A stretch of 64,000 nt of DNA from Populus alba (lineage: Eukaryota; Streptophyta; Magnoliopsida; Malpighiales; Salicaceae). Positions 43,278-55,106 of this stretch are shown here, in pieces. The notes under the pieces are model-generated. The model was given only the letters and a program-made list of their open reading frames with translations, had not been told where the DNA came from and did not search any database. The position numbers were made by a program, and so were the translations under genes. The stretch lies in assembly GCF_005239225.2 (NCBI RefSeq), contig NC_133292.1, positions 5,738,985 to 5,802,984 of the forward strand, read 5' to 3'. How positions within the stretch are numbered: the first letter of the stretch is position 1; the number at the start of each line of letters is the position of its first letter.

Positions 43278-44513
43278 CTAATCACCCATCGATCGCAACT
43301 CATCCAATTGTGCTCTAATCTGATCCTGCACCAACTCCAGCCGCTTGGAATAAACCTCTAACTCCAATATATGTTGCTTCCTCCACTTCTCATCCATCAT
43401 CATCGCATCCCCTGCTCCAAAACTCAATGGCATCGCATTCATCGCCAGCCTGCTAACTCCCCTCCCAACACCACCCATTCCTGCTCCCGCCATATTACTC
43501 GACAACTCCTTAAATAAAGGCGACAAGCAACTCCTCACCGTCTCCTCAATCACACTCGACACATTCCCATTCCCACTCCCACCCCCAACCCCAGTAACAT
43601 TAGTCTCATTTCCTACAAACCCATCATTCAACACACGATTCTCCTCCATCTTCACACCAACAGATCGCGATCTTGACCTCTTTCTTGATCTAGGAGTAGA
43701 CTTATGATCCTCAATTTTAACAACAACATCACCATCCATCATCACAGTATGGTTATTATAGTTAGGGTTTCCACCATCATCATCATCCAAATTATTCCCA
43801 TCTTCATTGCTAAAACCCGCAATTTTTCCTGTAGAACTCCAGATCTTCCTCGAAATCTCAAAAGTAGCCTGATCATGCGGGGATTTAAAGCAAAAGTCTT
43901 TTCCAGAGTTAATCTTGCTCAGAACATTACGATACTTCTTCTTTAAACGACGTAGTTTCTCAACGAGCTGATTCTTGTTAAAATCGAGTTGGAGTTTCGA
44001 TTTGATTTGATCATAGAATAAAGCGGTGTCGTTATGGTGATGATTAGCAGTACCTTTTGTGGTGTATTCTAAAAACCCTTGAAGGAGTTCAATTTCATCT
44101 TCGTCAGTCCACAATCGTTGAAATAACCGCCTCGTATCATCAAATTGCGGTTTTTTCGAGTCTTGGGAGAGGACTGTCGTTTCAGGGGAAACGCGTTGCC
44201 GTTTTGATGCATCAAGTGTAGAATCAGTGGTCACCATGGTGGTGGTGATGGTGGTGGTTGTGACGGCGGGGATGGAGGCGGCGGTGACAGCGGAGATGGA
44301 GGCGGTGGTGACAGCGGCAGAGGTGGAGGTATCATCGTCTTCAAGTAATTCTTCGGATAAGACGTCATCATTTTCGGGCAAGGTGTCATCGTTTTCGATT
44401 TCCAGATCGTCTTCAAGATCGTCGTTTTGAGATTGGGAAGATTGATCATCGTCATCTTCGTCGTCAACTTCTAGGTCCTGGTCAAAAACAGTGTCATCTT
44501 GCTCTGCTGCCAT
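43278..44513 (-). CDS. GeBP/STKL-type transcription factor (DUF573)
   Basis: Intronless gene encoding 411 aa. The N-terminus (1-60) is very acidic (DLEVDDEDDDDQSSQSQNDD), followed by an Ala/Thr/Ser-rich linker. The central DUF573 domain runs from RLWTDEDEIELLQGFLEYTT through FYDQIKSKLQLDFNKNQLVE to KLRRLKKKYRNVL and SPHDQATFEISRKIW, the GLABROUS1-enhancer-binding-protein/storekeeper signature (about 138-225). A basic stretch RSRKRSRSRS is a likely nuclear signal. The C-terminus (WRKQHILELEVYSKRLELVQ) is the family's leucine-zipper-like helix for dimerisation. GeBP/STKL proteins regulate cytokinin response and sugar-related genes; the targets here are unknown. The ATG at 44513 follows a GAGAGAGA-type leader on the coding strand. 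Confidence 0.85.
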   Translation of the reverse strand: MAAEQDDTVFDQDLEVDDEDDDDQSSQSQNDDLEDDLEIENDDTLPENDDVLSEELLEDDDTSTSAAVTTASISAVTAASIPAVTTTTITTTMVTTDSTLDASKRQRVSPETTVLSQDSKKPQFDDTRRLFQRLWTDEDEIELLQGFLEYTTKGTANHHHNDTALFYDQIKSKLQLDFNKNQLVEKLRRLKKKYRNVLSKINSGKDFCFKSPHDQATFEISRKIWSSTGKIAGFSNEDGNNLDDDDGGNPNYNNHTVMMDGDVVVKIEDHKSTPRSRKRSRSRSVGVKMEENRVLNDGFVGNETNVTGVGGGSGNGNVSSVIEETVRSCLSPLFKELSSNMAGAGMGGVGRGVSRLAMNAMPLSFGAGDAMMMDEKWRKQHILELEVYSKRLELVQDQIRAQLDELRSMGD

Positions 44514-45460
44514 TAGAGCGAGCGAGAGAGAAAAGGGGGTCTTAGGGTTGAATTTTTGCGCGTTGTCCGTTTGTAGATGGGAGGAGGGGAGGGGAGTATA
44601 ACAGTCTGTAAAAACTAAAAAGTGTTCTTTTCACCCGGGTAAACTTCAATTTTGATGCTATTGATTCATCCAATTTTCGATTTGGCCCCGTTAGTTTAAC
44701 TTTTCCCAAATTAATCTTTATAATTTATAAAAAGCTCTAATATAACCCCCAATCATTAAATAATCTCTTGTTAATTTGTTTTTTTTAGTCTATTATTATT
44801 ATTATTTTAAGCATTGTGATGAGATACTATAGCATATTCGGGGTTTGAGAGGAAAAATAGAAGAAAAGTAAGAAAAAAAAAAAAGATCTTAGAAAAGTAA
44901 GGCTTTGTTGGTTAATAATAAGACAAAACAAGTGTTTTTAATATGCTTATTAAGAAACACTTAATTTTCCTAGTCAATTCATGTGTTTTTTTTTCCTTAA
45001 AAATTTTGTGAATACTTGCAAATATTTAGCATGTAGCTAATTAATGTTTTTAATTAATATAATTCATTTATATTTAAAGACTTGATTTTATTTCTTTTTA
45101 ATAAGATTCGGAGACAAAAAGAATTTAATAAATGCACTGACATAGTTTTTAACGAGCTCTCGTTAGTTTTTCTCTCAGTAATAAAGGGTAAATTGAGACT
45201 GCTACGTGTATAAAAGTAATATTGTGAACTTATAAACTATGAGGGTAGAAATGTAACATTGATGGGTCTGAAATGGTCAAAAATATTGTTTACCCTTTTC
45301 GTGGAGAGTATCAAAATTGGGTCTGGACTCTGGTGTGCAATTTCAAAAAAAAACGTTGTTCTGGCCCAGCCCTGCACAAACCAGAAAAGATAAATTTGAA
45401 AATAAATAATAATAAATGAATAAATAATCGAATTTTCTTCTACTAGTATTTTTAAAAGGA
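44514..45460. other. Upstream region of the GeBP/STKL gene, AT-rich beyond
   Basis: The first 100-200 bp are presumably the leader and promoter of the GeBP-like gene. No other gene is visible. Confidence 0.4.
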
Positions 45461-45461
45461 C

Positions 45462-45670
45462 GTGTTTGAGATAGTGTGGTAATGGTTGTTTTTAAATAAT
45501 TTTTTCATATTAAAATACATGCTAATGATATTTTTTTTATTTTTTAAAAATCATTTTTTTATATTAAGCATATTAAAAATCCAAAAAATACAAATCATAT
45601 TAAATTTTAATATAAAAAAAAAAACTTTTGAATTTTTTGGAAACACAGTTTCAACCGCGTTCCCAAACAC
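45462..45670. mobile_element. MITE-like repeat, copy 6 (near complete)
   Basis: Element of 209 bp. The left end GTGTTTGAGATAGTGTGGTA and the reverse complement of the right end (GTGTTTGGGAACGCGGTTGA) form an imperfect terminal inverted repeat of about 20-30 bp. The interior repeats the family core ATTTTTTTTATTTTTTAAAA. Non-coding. Confidence 0.65.
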
Positions 45671-45879
45671 TAAATCGGTGTATCATACTCCACGGCTGGC
45701 TGGTTTGATTTTTTTGTAATTTAAAAAGATAATATTGAAGCCTTGTTAGCAAAATAAATTTATTAGGACTAATAAAATAATTTAATTTAATTATATAATA
45801 AAAAAAAAAATGTACTAAAAGGTGACAGAGATAACTATGTAGAAAAATAACACCTACCAAGGAAAATTCATATAGTTAA

Positions 45880-46800
45880 ATTATAAGAAATTTATTTTTA
45901 AATAATAAAATTAGAAAAAAATCTCACACCAATCAAAGTTGGCATGGCAAATTCATACATGAGTCGTAAAGCCAAAACTTTATCGTAAAAAGCAAATGAA
46001 AAAAAGTTCCACCTCTAATAAACTCAATGTTAAAGACTAAAATAAAAAAGAAAATCAATGTAGAAAAATTTTAAAAAAATGATGTTACCTAGGTCATGAG
46101 GCAAAAACACCATGCTGGAAAAAAAAAATACAAAGCCCACATCTCAGTAATTCAATATTAAAATAATGAATTTTTTAAAAAAAATTCAATTTTTAAAAGG
46201 ATCCAACAAAAAAAAAAGCTATCATAATAATAAAGATAATAAAATAAAATACAATGAAGCCCCAATTAAATTTAAGCCAGCATGACAAATTTACAGTCCA
46301 ATTCACAATGCCTAATTATCATTATCGAAAACAAAATAAAAAATATAAAGAAGTTATCTTCAACAAACATGGTGTTGAAGAATAAAGTACATAAAAAATA
46401 AGTGTAAGAAAAAACAAAAATAACATATTTAGACTAGCATTTCATAACCATGTCTAAGTTATGAAACTAAGATCATCGCATAAAAAAAATTACGAAACTC
46501 AATTATTATTCAATCAAATATTTAAGGGTGAAATTAAAAAGATAAAAACAATTAAAAAAATCAAAGCAAAGAAAATAACAAGGACCGGACATGATATTAA
46601 AATAAAATAAAATGATGATGGAGGAAATTGATAGTAAAATTAATTAAAAAAACAATATAAAAAATAACAATAAAAAAATGAGAACAAAGTTTGATATAAA
46701 ATTCAAGTCCAACCAAACAAAAAGGGGTGAAAATAAATAAATAAAACCTCAAAAAATATTTTTTTTTTAAAAAACAAGACTATTATTGAAATAAAACAAC
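45880..46800. repeat. A-rich degenerate repeat block (reverse of the 32-kb block)
   Basis: Loosely repeated segments of the type AAGGGTGAAATTAAAAAGAT and ATGAGAACAAAGTTTGATAT with A-rich spacers. These are the complement-strand equivalents of the T-rich units at 31830-32480. No open frame of note. Confidence 0.4.
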
Positions 46801-48600
46801 AATGAAGAGGACACTTTTTAATTTTGTCATCAAACTACCTGTGAATCAACATGTATTCGATATTCTATAGGGTGCATTATCGCTCACAATTTGGATGACA
46901 CTGCAATTGACTGTTTCTGATTTTAAGAAAGCATTGTTCAAAAAGTATGAGCATCTTCCATACAAATTACCTGTGCCACGAACATACCATCAACTTTTTA
47001 TAATAATAATTTGTATTTATTAAACATTGAATTATCCTAGAGTCTATGTGATAATTAAAAAAAAACAGTGAAATAACAAAAAAAGGTTCCCTGGGTGCAA
47101 CCAGGATAAAACTTGATTTTAAGAAAAAACTAGTCATTTTAATTTTCAAATTAAAATCAAATCCTGAAAAAACCTTTTGTGGCGAGTTAAATAAATTTTG
47201 TAATTAAAGGCTATTTAGTAATTTTATTGTCCAGTAAAAATATAAGATGGTTGAGATGTCCCTGTCAATTTGTCAATGATAAATTGATGTTACCACTTAA
47301 ACTTAAACCAAGTTAGATGAAGATGATTATTTTACTATGCTAATCTGGTAAAATATGAGTTTTTGCAAATATTGATTTGACACCATTTAGTTTTCTTTTA
47401 ATTTTAATTAAAGTAATTGAAAATTTAACATGTGATTTTAAAAACGTAATTAGATCCATCCTGTTGACTTTCATTGATAAAGTAAAGAAGTGTAATGTAC
47501 GGCCTGAAGAGTTAATTCATTTCAGCAAATAAATATCTTTGAAATCACCAAAGGAATCCCATTACCAAAAAGAAATCAATTTTTTAGACATTTTTTTTGC
47601 ACCGTGTTTTTTCTATAAATTAATTTTTTTTTATTAAAAATTAGTTTTTATATATATTTGAATTGTTTTGATTTATTGATCTCAAAAATTTTTTTTTTAA
47701 AAAATAAAAAATATATTATTTTTCATATATTTCTAACACGAAAAACATTTTCAAAATATAATCTTATTTATACTTCTAAAAATTAGTATAATTGATATAA
47801 TTTTTCAATCTTGACTTTATGATAATTTCCTTTTTAAGTAGAAAAAAGAAGATGATCCCTAGGATTCTCTTCAAGATTTAATTTGGGATTCATTTTAAGA
47901 AAATGGGATTTATTTGAAATCATTACAGGGATTTATAATTAAATAATAACTAAAACGACAAATTTTATTAATAATAGTTACATAAAGACAAGATTTTTAA
48001 TAAAGTTAATATAAAATTTTTATATGTATTCTGATAGTTCCACCATAATTTGTATAATTAGCATTTTTTGTAACAGAGGTTTTGTAACATATTGTTTTGT
48101 AAAATTTTGAAATATGTAATTTAATTCAATGTACAAATATTAGTCAGATAGCATGACACAATGATATTTAAAGCAGAAAAATATTTCTTCAATAACGCAT
48201 CTTTAAGGACATAATCATACGTCTCAATATATCTCAATACTCAAAACTTTTTCAAATAATATATTTTCTTGACTATTTAAAATACTTTTTTATTATAGTT
48301 TAATTTAATTATATTATTTAATTTGAATTCAATTAATAAATAAATTAAATTTTCATTGAATTCAATTTATTTTTCTGCATTACTCTCCTCATATTTTAGT
48401 CTTTTAATTTTATAATATTTTTTAAAATCTAATTATTGAAACTGAAAATGTTTATGATATTTTATTAAAACCTCTATAAATCTAAATAGAGTTACAAACA
48501 CGCTGATTGAGTTTCTGCCATTAAAACTACAGGTCGTTTGAAATAGGATCTTCTCGTGTTTTCTTTTGAAAGACTGTCGTTAGAATTAGTTGGTGGTGAC
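46801..48600. other. AT-rich intergenic DNA with a further MITE-like copy
   Basis: A diverged copy of the MITE-like family lies at about 47585-47775 (TTGATCTCAAAAATTTTTTT core). No gene is supported. The last 100 bp before 48660 contain a CT-rich tract (TCTCTCTCCACCTCTCTTGG) consistent with the leader of the next gene. Confidence 0.45.
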
Positions 48601-48659
48601 TTGGTTTTCTCTCTCCACCTCTCTTGGTGCAAAGCTAGAGTTGCTACCGCCAGAAGAGG

Positions 48660-51600
48660 ATGGGCCCGCCACCAGGAAGCAAACGGTCTCCGCCGAAGAA
48701 GAGGAGCTCGACAACTCCGACATCAATAAGGTCGCTGGAACATGACACACTCTGTATCATATTCTCCTACCTCGGTCTCTTCGATGTCGTTCGCTCCTCT
48801 GCCGTTTGCAAATTCTGGTATTATTTACAACTTACATGCGCCTCTCACTCTCTATTTCATATAATTGCAAATACGAAACTCTCTGCTTCTCTACCGAAGT
48901 CATTCCGTGTGTTTGTGTGTGTAATTGAAGGAATGAGATCATAAAAAGATCGAAGTTACTGCAATTACTCTATTTGAAGCAACAAAGAAGAAGTAGCAGA
49001 AGTGATTTTTCAGAGGAATCATTGAATGTGTATTTGGAAGAGTTAGCAATAGAGCACCAAAGGCAATCTTTAGTACAAGGTTCTCTTCACATTGATCAAT
49101 GGAAAGGGCATTCTCTTGGGTACACTACATATCCCTTTTTTTATTTTCTTCTTTAATCATGTGTTTTTACTGGGATGAAAACATGAAATATTTTATTAGA
49201 TCTTGAAAGCTGTAAAGATTTTTTTTTTTTTTTTTTACGAATGGAAATTTGAGTGATTGTGTGTGTGGTGTTTTCTAACTTTGGTTTTTATCAGGGTTGA
49301 CCAGTGCCGTATGAAGAGGGGCTTGGTTCTTACCGGTGTTGGTGATAAGGTCTGGTCTCTCTCTGCCAACTTATAGGATGATGTTCGACTAGATGACACA
49401 TCTATTTGGGCTTTATTTTTTCTTTTGATTTTATTTACATGTAGGGCTAGCTGTAATGATCTTGAAAGTAATGATAGCAATATGGTGAAGTACCTTATGA
49501 TCTTCAAAGAGCATGCAAAGTTCAATATTTCATTTTTCATGTCTTAAATGATTGACTGGATGTACATTTCCAAAAATTATATTTTGTTGTCATCATTCAT
49601 GTGGTGCCCATTCCTTGTTTCCCTGAATAGGGGATGCTGCTGCACTAGTCAATTTTGCTAACATTTTGCATAGCAATGATACCAGGTTATGCGTCTCTGG
49701 TCACTAGAAAGCTACAAATGCATAGAAGAATATTCCATTCCGGATGGAGTCCCTCTGGTTGACTTTGATTTTGATGAGAGCAAGGTAACTTGTAGAAGCA
49801 TGTCATTTCTTCAAGTATCTTGTGTTTATAGAACCTGTTTTTATTCAAGTGCATGACACTGAAGAAAAAGGCAGTCATTCCTTATATTGACATAGTTCAC
49901 TAGATAGTAGTGATGGATACCATCTGTTAATACACCTTTGTTTTGCATATTTATAAATGATACTGATTGCAAAAACAAATCATGATTGAACATTCACAAC
50001 TGGATAAACATCTTCTGAACATCTTCAATTATATTTTAGATTGTTGGTTTGGTTGGTACACGAATATGCATATGGAGGCGCAATGGGCAGAGAAGTATAT
50101 TTCCCTCACGTGAAGGCCAATTCATGAAGGGTTCATGCATGCGGTATGAAGGCCAACTAATACCGATTTCTTTGTTTCATTTCAAATTCTCCTTTAGTTA
50201 CTGGGTATGAGTTAACAAGTTTACCTTAAGTGAGAAGTGCACTGTTCGTATAACAGCTATCCTCTTTTATAGAACGCGAGAGTGCATTGGATGTTCTCGT
50301 TTCTCTTCTTTGTTGACATCTTTGATGCTCATAGTAATTTCAATCCCAATCATAGACAAGTGTAATAGCACAATATTGTACTAATTTGATCACAAATTTC
50401 CATTTAATTAATGAATATATCATTTATTATTTCTCCTTAAATGTTCTTTTATTTCATTTTTGCGATTCCATTTAGGTGATGGCAAGTTTGCTTGAATGTT
50501 TTAGAATGAAAGCTTTCTTTCTTTTTTATTTGTGTGGGTGGAAAAAGTAATTTGGTCCCTTCTCTCCTTAAAGTTACTTTGATCCAGAGGCTGTGGTTGG
50601 ATGTGAAGATGGGACAGCTCGTGTGTTTGACATGTACAGTAAGAAATGTTCTCGAATCATTAGGTATGTGCAGGGAATTATTTTTTTCTTCCTGTTTTCT
50701 TCTTTTTGTTTCCATTACTCCTTGAAATTCCAATGGGTAGGCTTAGGTCAATCTTGAGCAGTTAGCCATGACCTTGTCCATTTTCTGTGGTTTGTATTTT
50801 TGGAACAATGATCTCTTGCATTTTCTTATATTTTAATCTCCTCTTTGCAGGATGCACACTGAACCTGTGACTTGTTTATCTTTAAGTGAAGATCAATTAA
50901 TTATCAGTGGTTCCTCTTTAGGAAGAATCACAGTATCTGGTCTTTCATCTGACCAGAGGGTGGCTACACTGAGACCCACTGATTCCACAGGTTTGTAATG
51001 TATTGGCTCCGTTGTTCTGAGTAAATTTGCATTCTGGTCATGCATTTTGTATTCTTAACAATTTTTCTTTTATTGTAATGTTGCACTAATGGTAGCATAC
51101 AGTTCTAGAGTGCTAGTGCATTTTGTGTTTTCTGCCAGGGTGAGAAACAGTAGATTGGCCTCTGGGCATCCCATTGACATTGTGTTATTCTGATTCAACT
51201 TCTTCTGACAGGCATAAAGAGTTTGTGTTTCAACCCTGTTTCTCATCTAGTGTTTGCTGGAACTACTGCTGGATATGCTTCTTGTTGGGACCTTAGGTAA
51301 ACAAATCACACTCATTCTCTGGTGTTGCCCAAATATGTTCTGATGGTATTTTATATTAGCAACGTTAACTTGATAATTGATCAATGATGCTAGCAAAAGA
51401 TGGGGAACACCAAGCATTTGTATCCTTGATACCCCTCCTTTCTCAGCCCTTGCAAAGGGACATAGTGGCCAGAGTTAAGATAGTTTTCTAACTATTTAGC
51501 ATCTCAACTTTAATAAACCATACTGAACTTCTGGTGGCTGTGTGACTGGATTGATAATCTTCTCTCTGTATGTATATATGAACATAGATGTATTCTAACC

Positions 51601-52267
51601 CTCCTTATCTGTTGCATGGTATGTTGGTTTTGGCATGTTGTTTAATTTATTCGCTAAATTGAGCTGGCTTTATTTAAAAGCCACCATATGGATGCGTTGG
51701 AATTCTCTACCACTATACATGAGAACTTATTAGAAGTAATGTGACATGACCTTATTCTTTCTCCTTGTTTCCAGTCCTCTTGTCATCATGTCCAAAGGGC
51801 CCTGCAGTTTTTGTTTAGTTTTATGTGTCCTTCAATCACTAACAGCTGATCGAGCCTTTTCTTTTTCCTTTTTTTTTTTGTTATCTTATAGGACTATGAG
51901 ACAACTTTGGAAAACACGAGTGAGTCCAAATGTTGTATATTCTTTGCAACACATGCGTAGCGACACTTCAACACTAGTAGTTGGTGGAATTGATGGTGTG
52001 CTGCGTGTTTTGGATCAGAACACCGGAGAGGTCCTTTCAAGCTATGTCATGGACCATGGCACCTCGACAAGTTCTGGGTATACTAACGGAGTAATAGAAA
52101 GGAAGATAGGAAAGAGGCTTCCTTATGACTACAACATTGACAGAATCCCTAAAACTGTTCGACCTCCTATCACATGCTTGGCTGTTGGGATGCAGAAGGT
52201 CATCACGACACACAACATCAAGAACATCAGAATGTGGAAATTCAACAATTTGAGGGAACTAAAGTAG
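48660..52267 (+). CDS. F-box/WD40-repeat protein (At3g52030-like)
   Basis: Nine exons: 48660-48817, 48931-49119, 49295-49349, 49686-49784, 50040-50143, 50574-50663, 50851-50990, 51212-51296 and 51892-52267, giving 431 aa with a consistent frame. A Pro/Lys/Ser-rich start (MGPPPGSKRSPPKKRSSTTP) precedes an F-box (about 22-62: LEHDTLCIIFSYLGLFDVVR...SAVCKFW), which would bind SKP1 in an SCF ubiquitin ligase. WD40 strands follow: VMRLWSLESYKCIEEY, TRICIWRRNGQRSI, EDGTARVFDMYSKKCSRIIR, CLSLSEDQLIISGSSLGRIT, HLVFAGTTAGYASCWDLR, GIDGVLRVLDQNTGEVLSSY and ITTHNIKNIRMWKF, enough for one substrate-binding propeller. Overall order and size fit Arabidopsis At3g52030 (recognised from memory). Substrates are unknown. 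The start is set by the F-box spacing. Confidence 0.88.
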
Positions 52268-52699
52268 CAGTTTAGTCAGACAAATGATAATGACAGAATG
52301 ATTCTACAGTGAATGTTAAACAACAGTGAAAGAAGAAGAAGAAGAAGAAGATGTTGATGCTGTGAATGGAAATGATCAAGGCAATCCGGGGTCTCTGATT
52401 CATCATTATTCTGTCGTTTTGTCCAGCAGCTTCTCATCAAAGGAACGAAATGCTTGCTTATGTGGAGGTTGACTGTCCCGGAAAGTTGACTGATGCAAAT
52501 GAATTACTTTGCCAACTCTTGAGCAATTTTCTTGTATGTCCAAGTAATTTCTTGCCGGTAAATCCCAAAGTGACGGGGATGCCTCCTGGCCAACAGTTTC
52601 AAAACTTAAATGTTTTCGAGGATGATTTGTGTTGTAATTATTTTTATCTGTAAATGAAAGTAATTCAGCGCATGCCCTTGACTAGATAGAGTGTTTGTA

Positions 52700-52824
52700 G
52701 CATCATTTAATAAAAATTTAAATTTTTTCTTGTTAAAAATTATTGTTTTTTTAGTATTTTTAAATTATTTTGATATATTGATGTTAAAAATAAATAAATA
52801 AAATTTAAAAATATATTATTTTAA

Positions 52825-52871
<47 letters not shown>

Positions 52872-52885
52872 AAAAAAAAAACAAT
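52700..52885. mobile_element. MITE-like repeat, copy 8, with TA microsatellite
   Basis: The family core (TTGATATATTGATGTTAAAA) is followed by a TA run of about 19 units (52828-52865), probably expanded inside the element. Confidence 0.5.
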
Positions 52886-53173
52886 AATGATGATGGTAGG
52901 TAACTCCAAGGAAAAGCCTGCACTTTCTAATTTAATTATTTATTTACTAAGATTTTATTTCAAATAGCAGGTGAATCATTTGTATTTCCACTCATCTAAT
53001 AAAAATAAAAGCCAAGATCAAGCCCAATTTGATATGATCCCAAACCAAAAATTCCCAAATCTAATTAATTAATCGATTAACCTTTCAAGCTTCCCTTGCA
53101 CTAGTATTTTTTTCTCATTTTCTACAGACAAGGCAAAAACCTAAACCCTAACGACGTCTGATTCTCCTCCAGC

Positions 53174-54224
53174 ATGGTGTGCATAAGGAAGGCGACCATA
53201 GACGACTTGTTGGCAATGCAAGCATGCAACTTACTATGCTTGCCCGAAAATTACCAGATGAAATATTACTTTTACCACATCCTCTCTTGGCCGCATCTCC
53301 TCTATGTCGCTGAAGATTACAACGGCCGAATTGTCGGTTACGTTTTGGCCAAAATGGAAGAAGAATCGAACGAGTGTCATGGTCATATCACTTCTCTCGC
53401 TGTCCTTCGTACTCACCGTAAGCTTGGCCTCGCTACCAAGCTCATGAACGCCGCCCAAACCGCCATGGAACAGGTCTAAGGATTCAGCCTCTTCTTTCTT
53501 GAATTTGGACTTCTTTTTGTTTTTTGCACTTGGAATTTCAGGGATTTGAGTGATTCGGTTGTATTTCCTTTTGAATTGTTGAATGAAAAGCATCAATTTT
53601 GAGAATAAGGGTTTTTTTGGTTCTTGGAATGTGTAGTGATTTTTTTGTCTGTTTTATGTAGATTCTTGAAGTATTGTGGAATCTAATTGAATGGGTGGAA
53701 ACATTGATAGATATTACTTTTTTTATATGCTCTATCTGGTTATTAAAATGGCAGTAATTTATTCTAATGGAACTATATCAATTTTCAGAGGACATTTTAT
53801 CGTATTTGATTTTTATTTTAGATATAAGGCAATCTTCAGTGATTAGATTTATATTAATTTAGTAAAAAATTTGCGTTTTACATTTTGGGCACGTTTCTTA
53901 TTGATTGAGTTTGTGGAACAGGTATTTGGAGCAGAGTATGTGTCGCTGCATGTGAGGAAGAGTAATCGTGCAGCTTTCAATCTGTATACAGAAACATTAG
54001 GCTATAAGATTCATGATGTGGAAGCAAAGTATTATGCAGATGGGGAGGATGCATATGATATGAGGAAGCAGCTGAAGGGAAAGCAGAGTCATCATCATGG
54101 TCACCACCACCACCACCACCATGGTGGTGGGTGTTGTTCAGGTGGTGCCAGGCCCATGGAAGCTCGACCAGAATTGAAATCAGAGGCAAAAGCTGGCACC
54201 AAGGCAGAATCAAAAACGGGTTGA
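53174..54224 (+). CDS. NAA10: N-alpha-acetyltransferase 10, catalytic subunit of NatA
   Basis: Two exons, 53174-53473 and 53922-54224, giving 200 aa. NAA10 acetylates the N-termini of nascent proteins after Met removal, docked on ribosomes with NAA15. The GNAT fold is evident: [20 protein letters not shown], the substrate-side [38 protein letters not shown] and the acetyl-CoA loop RKLGLA (R82-A87, RxxGxA). Exon 2 adds [20 protein letters not shown] and [10 protein letters not shown]. The C-terminal tail has a histidine cluster ([17 protein letters not shown]) then a charged Ala/Lys/Glu stretch. The exon 1 donor is CAG|GTCTAAG, weak at positions +3 and +4; retaining the intron would stop translation at the second codon inside it. 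It lies 0.9 kb downstream of the F-box/WD40 gene on the same strand. Confidence 0.93.
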
Positions 54225-55095
54225 CGGTGAATGGTCAGACTGACTAGTTGGAGAAGTGAGTGTTATACTTTTTAGTTATGTTAGAATACTGTTTGTTTGT
54301 ATCAAGTATTATAGTTTGTTTGTTTAGCTGTGATAATAATGCACTAGAAGACTGGGAGTTGCATTCACTGCTATTTCTATTTACTGCTTCTTCGATATAT
54401 ACCGGGATGACCATGGCCGAGTAATGGTATTTGCACCTTCTTCTCTAGATTTTTTTGTGCCAATTTTGAAATTCTACTGACACTACCATTCACTATCAAT
54501 TGTACAACTGCTATAAGTATACAGTATTTACACTTCCCATCCTATTTGTTTGATATCCCAAAAATTGCAAACTGACTGATAGTTTGGTTTCTGTTTATCA
54601 CAAATCATTTCGTCCAAGTTACTTGAGATGAAATTATAATTGGAAACTTGTGATGCTTTTTAGATTTTGTCAAGTCCTCTATGTCTCTCTCACTAGTATG
54701 CTTGTGCATTCACCCACTGTGTACGACTATGATATGATGGTAACCTGAGCTTAATGACATTTTGAAGCATGGTAAAGTTGCTTCTCTTTCTGCAGATACT
54801 CAGACGAACAAGACTAGTGTTTTCCTACCATGCCTCTGGATTTGTTTCTCTTAAGGGTTTTTTTTTTTTTTTTTTTTGCTTCAAAGGTATCGTAGATGCC
54901 GATTCCGTAGAGGATTGATTGCTGCAGAAAGCTTGCATTTGGATATGGCTTCTGTTATTTGAGGAGCTGCAATAAGGTAGCTGTGCTAGGTGGAAACTCC
55001 ACCTTAACTCAAGGCCACCAAATGCCAGAGAAAACAAAGTTAAATGATTTTTCTCCTTTTTATTTTTCTAAGATAAATGAAGTTAAATGTCATTG
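54225..55095. other. 3' flank of NAA10
   Basis: Probably 3' UTR followed by intergenic DNA. The block 54785-55030 is richer in GC and may be transcribed, but no coding frame is convincing. Confidence 0.4.
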
Positions 55096-55106
55096 TGTAG
55101 CAAGAA

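Noticed and set aside
44227..44467. Val/Ser-rich plus-strand and Pro-rich minus-strand frames inside the GeBP-like gene
   Set aside because: Shadow frames of the low-complexity acidic and Thr/Ala-rich N-terminal coding region.
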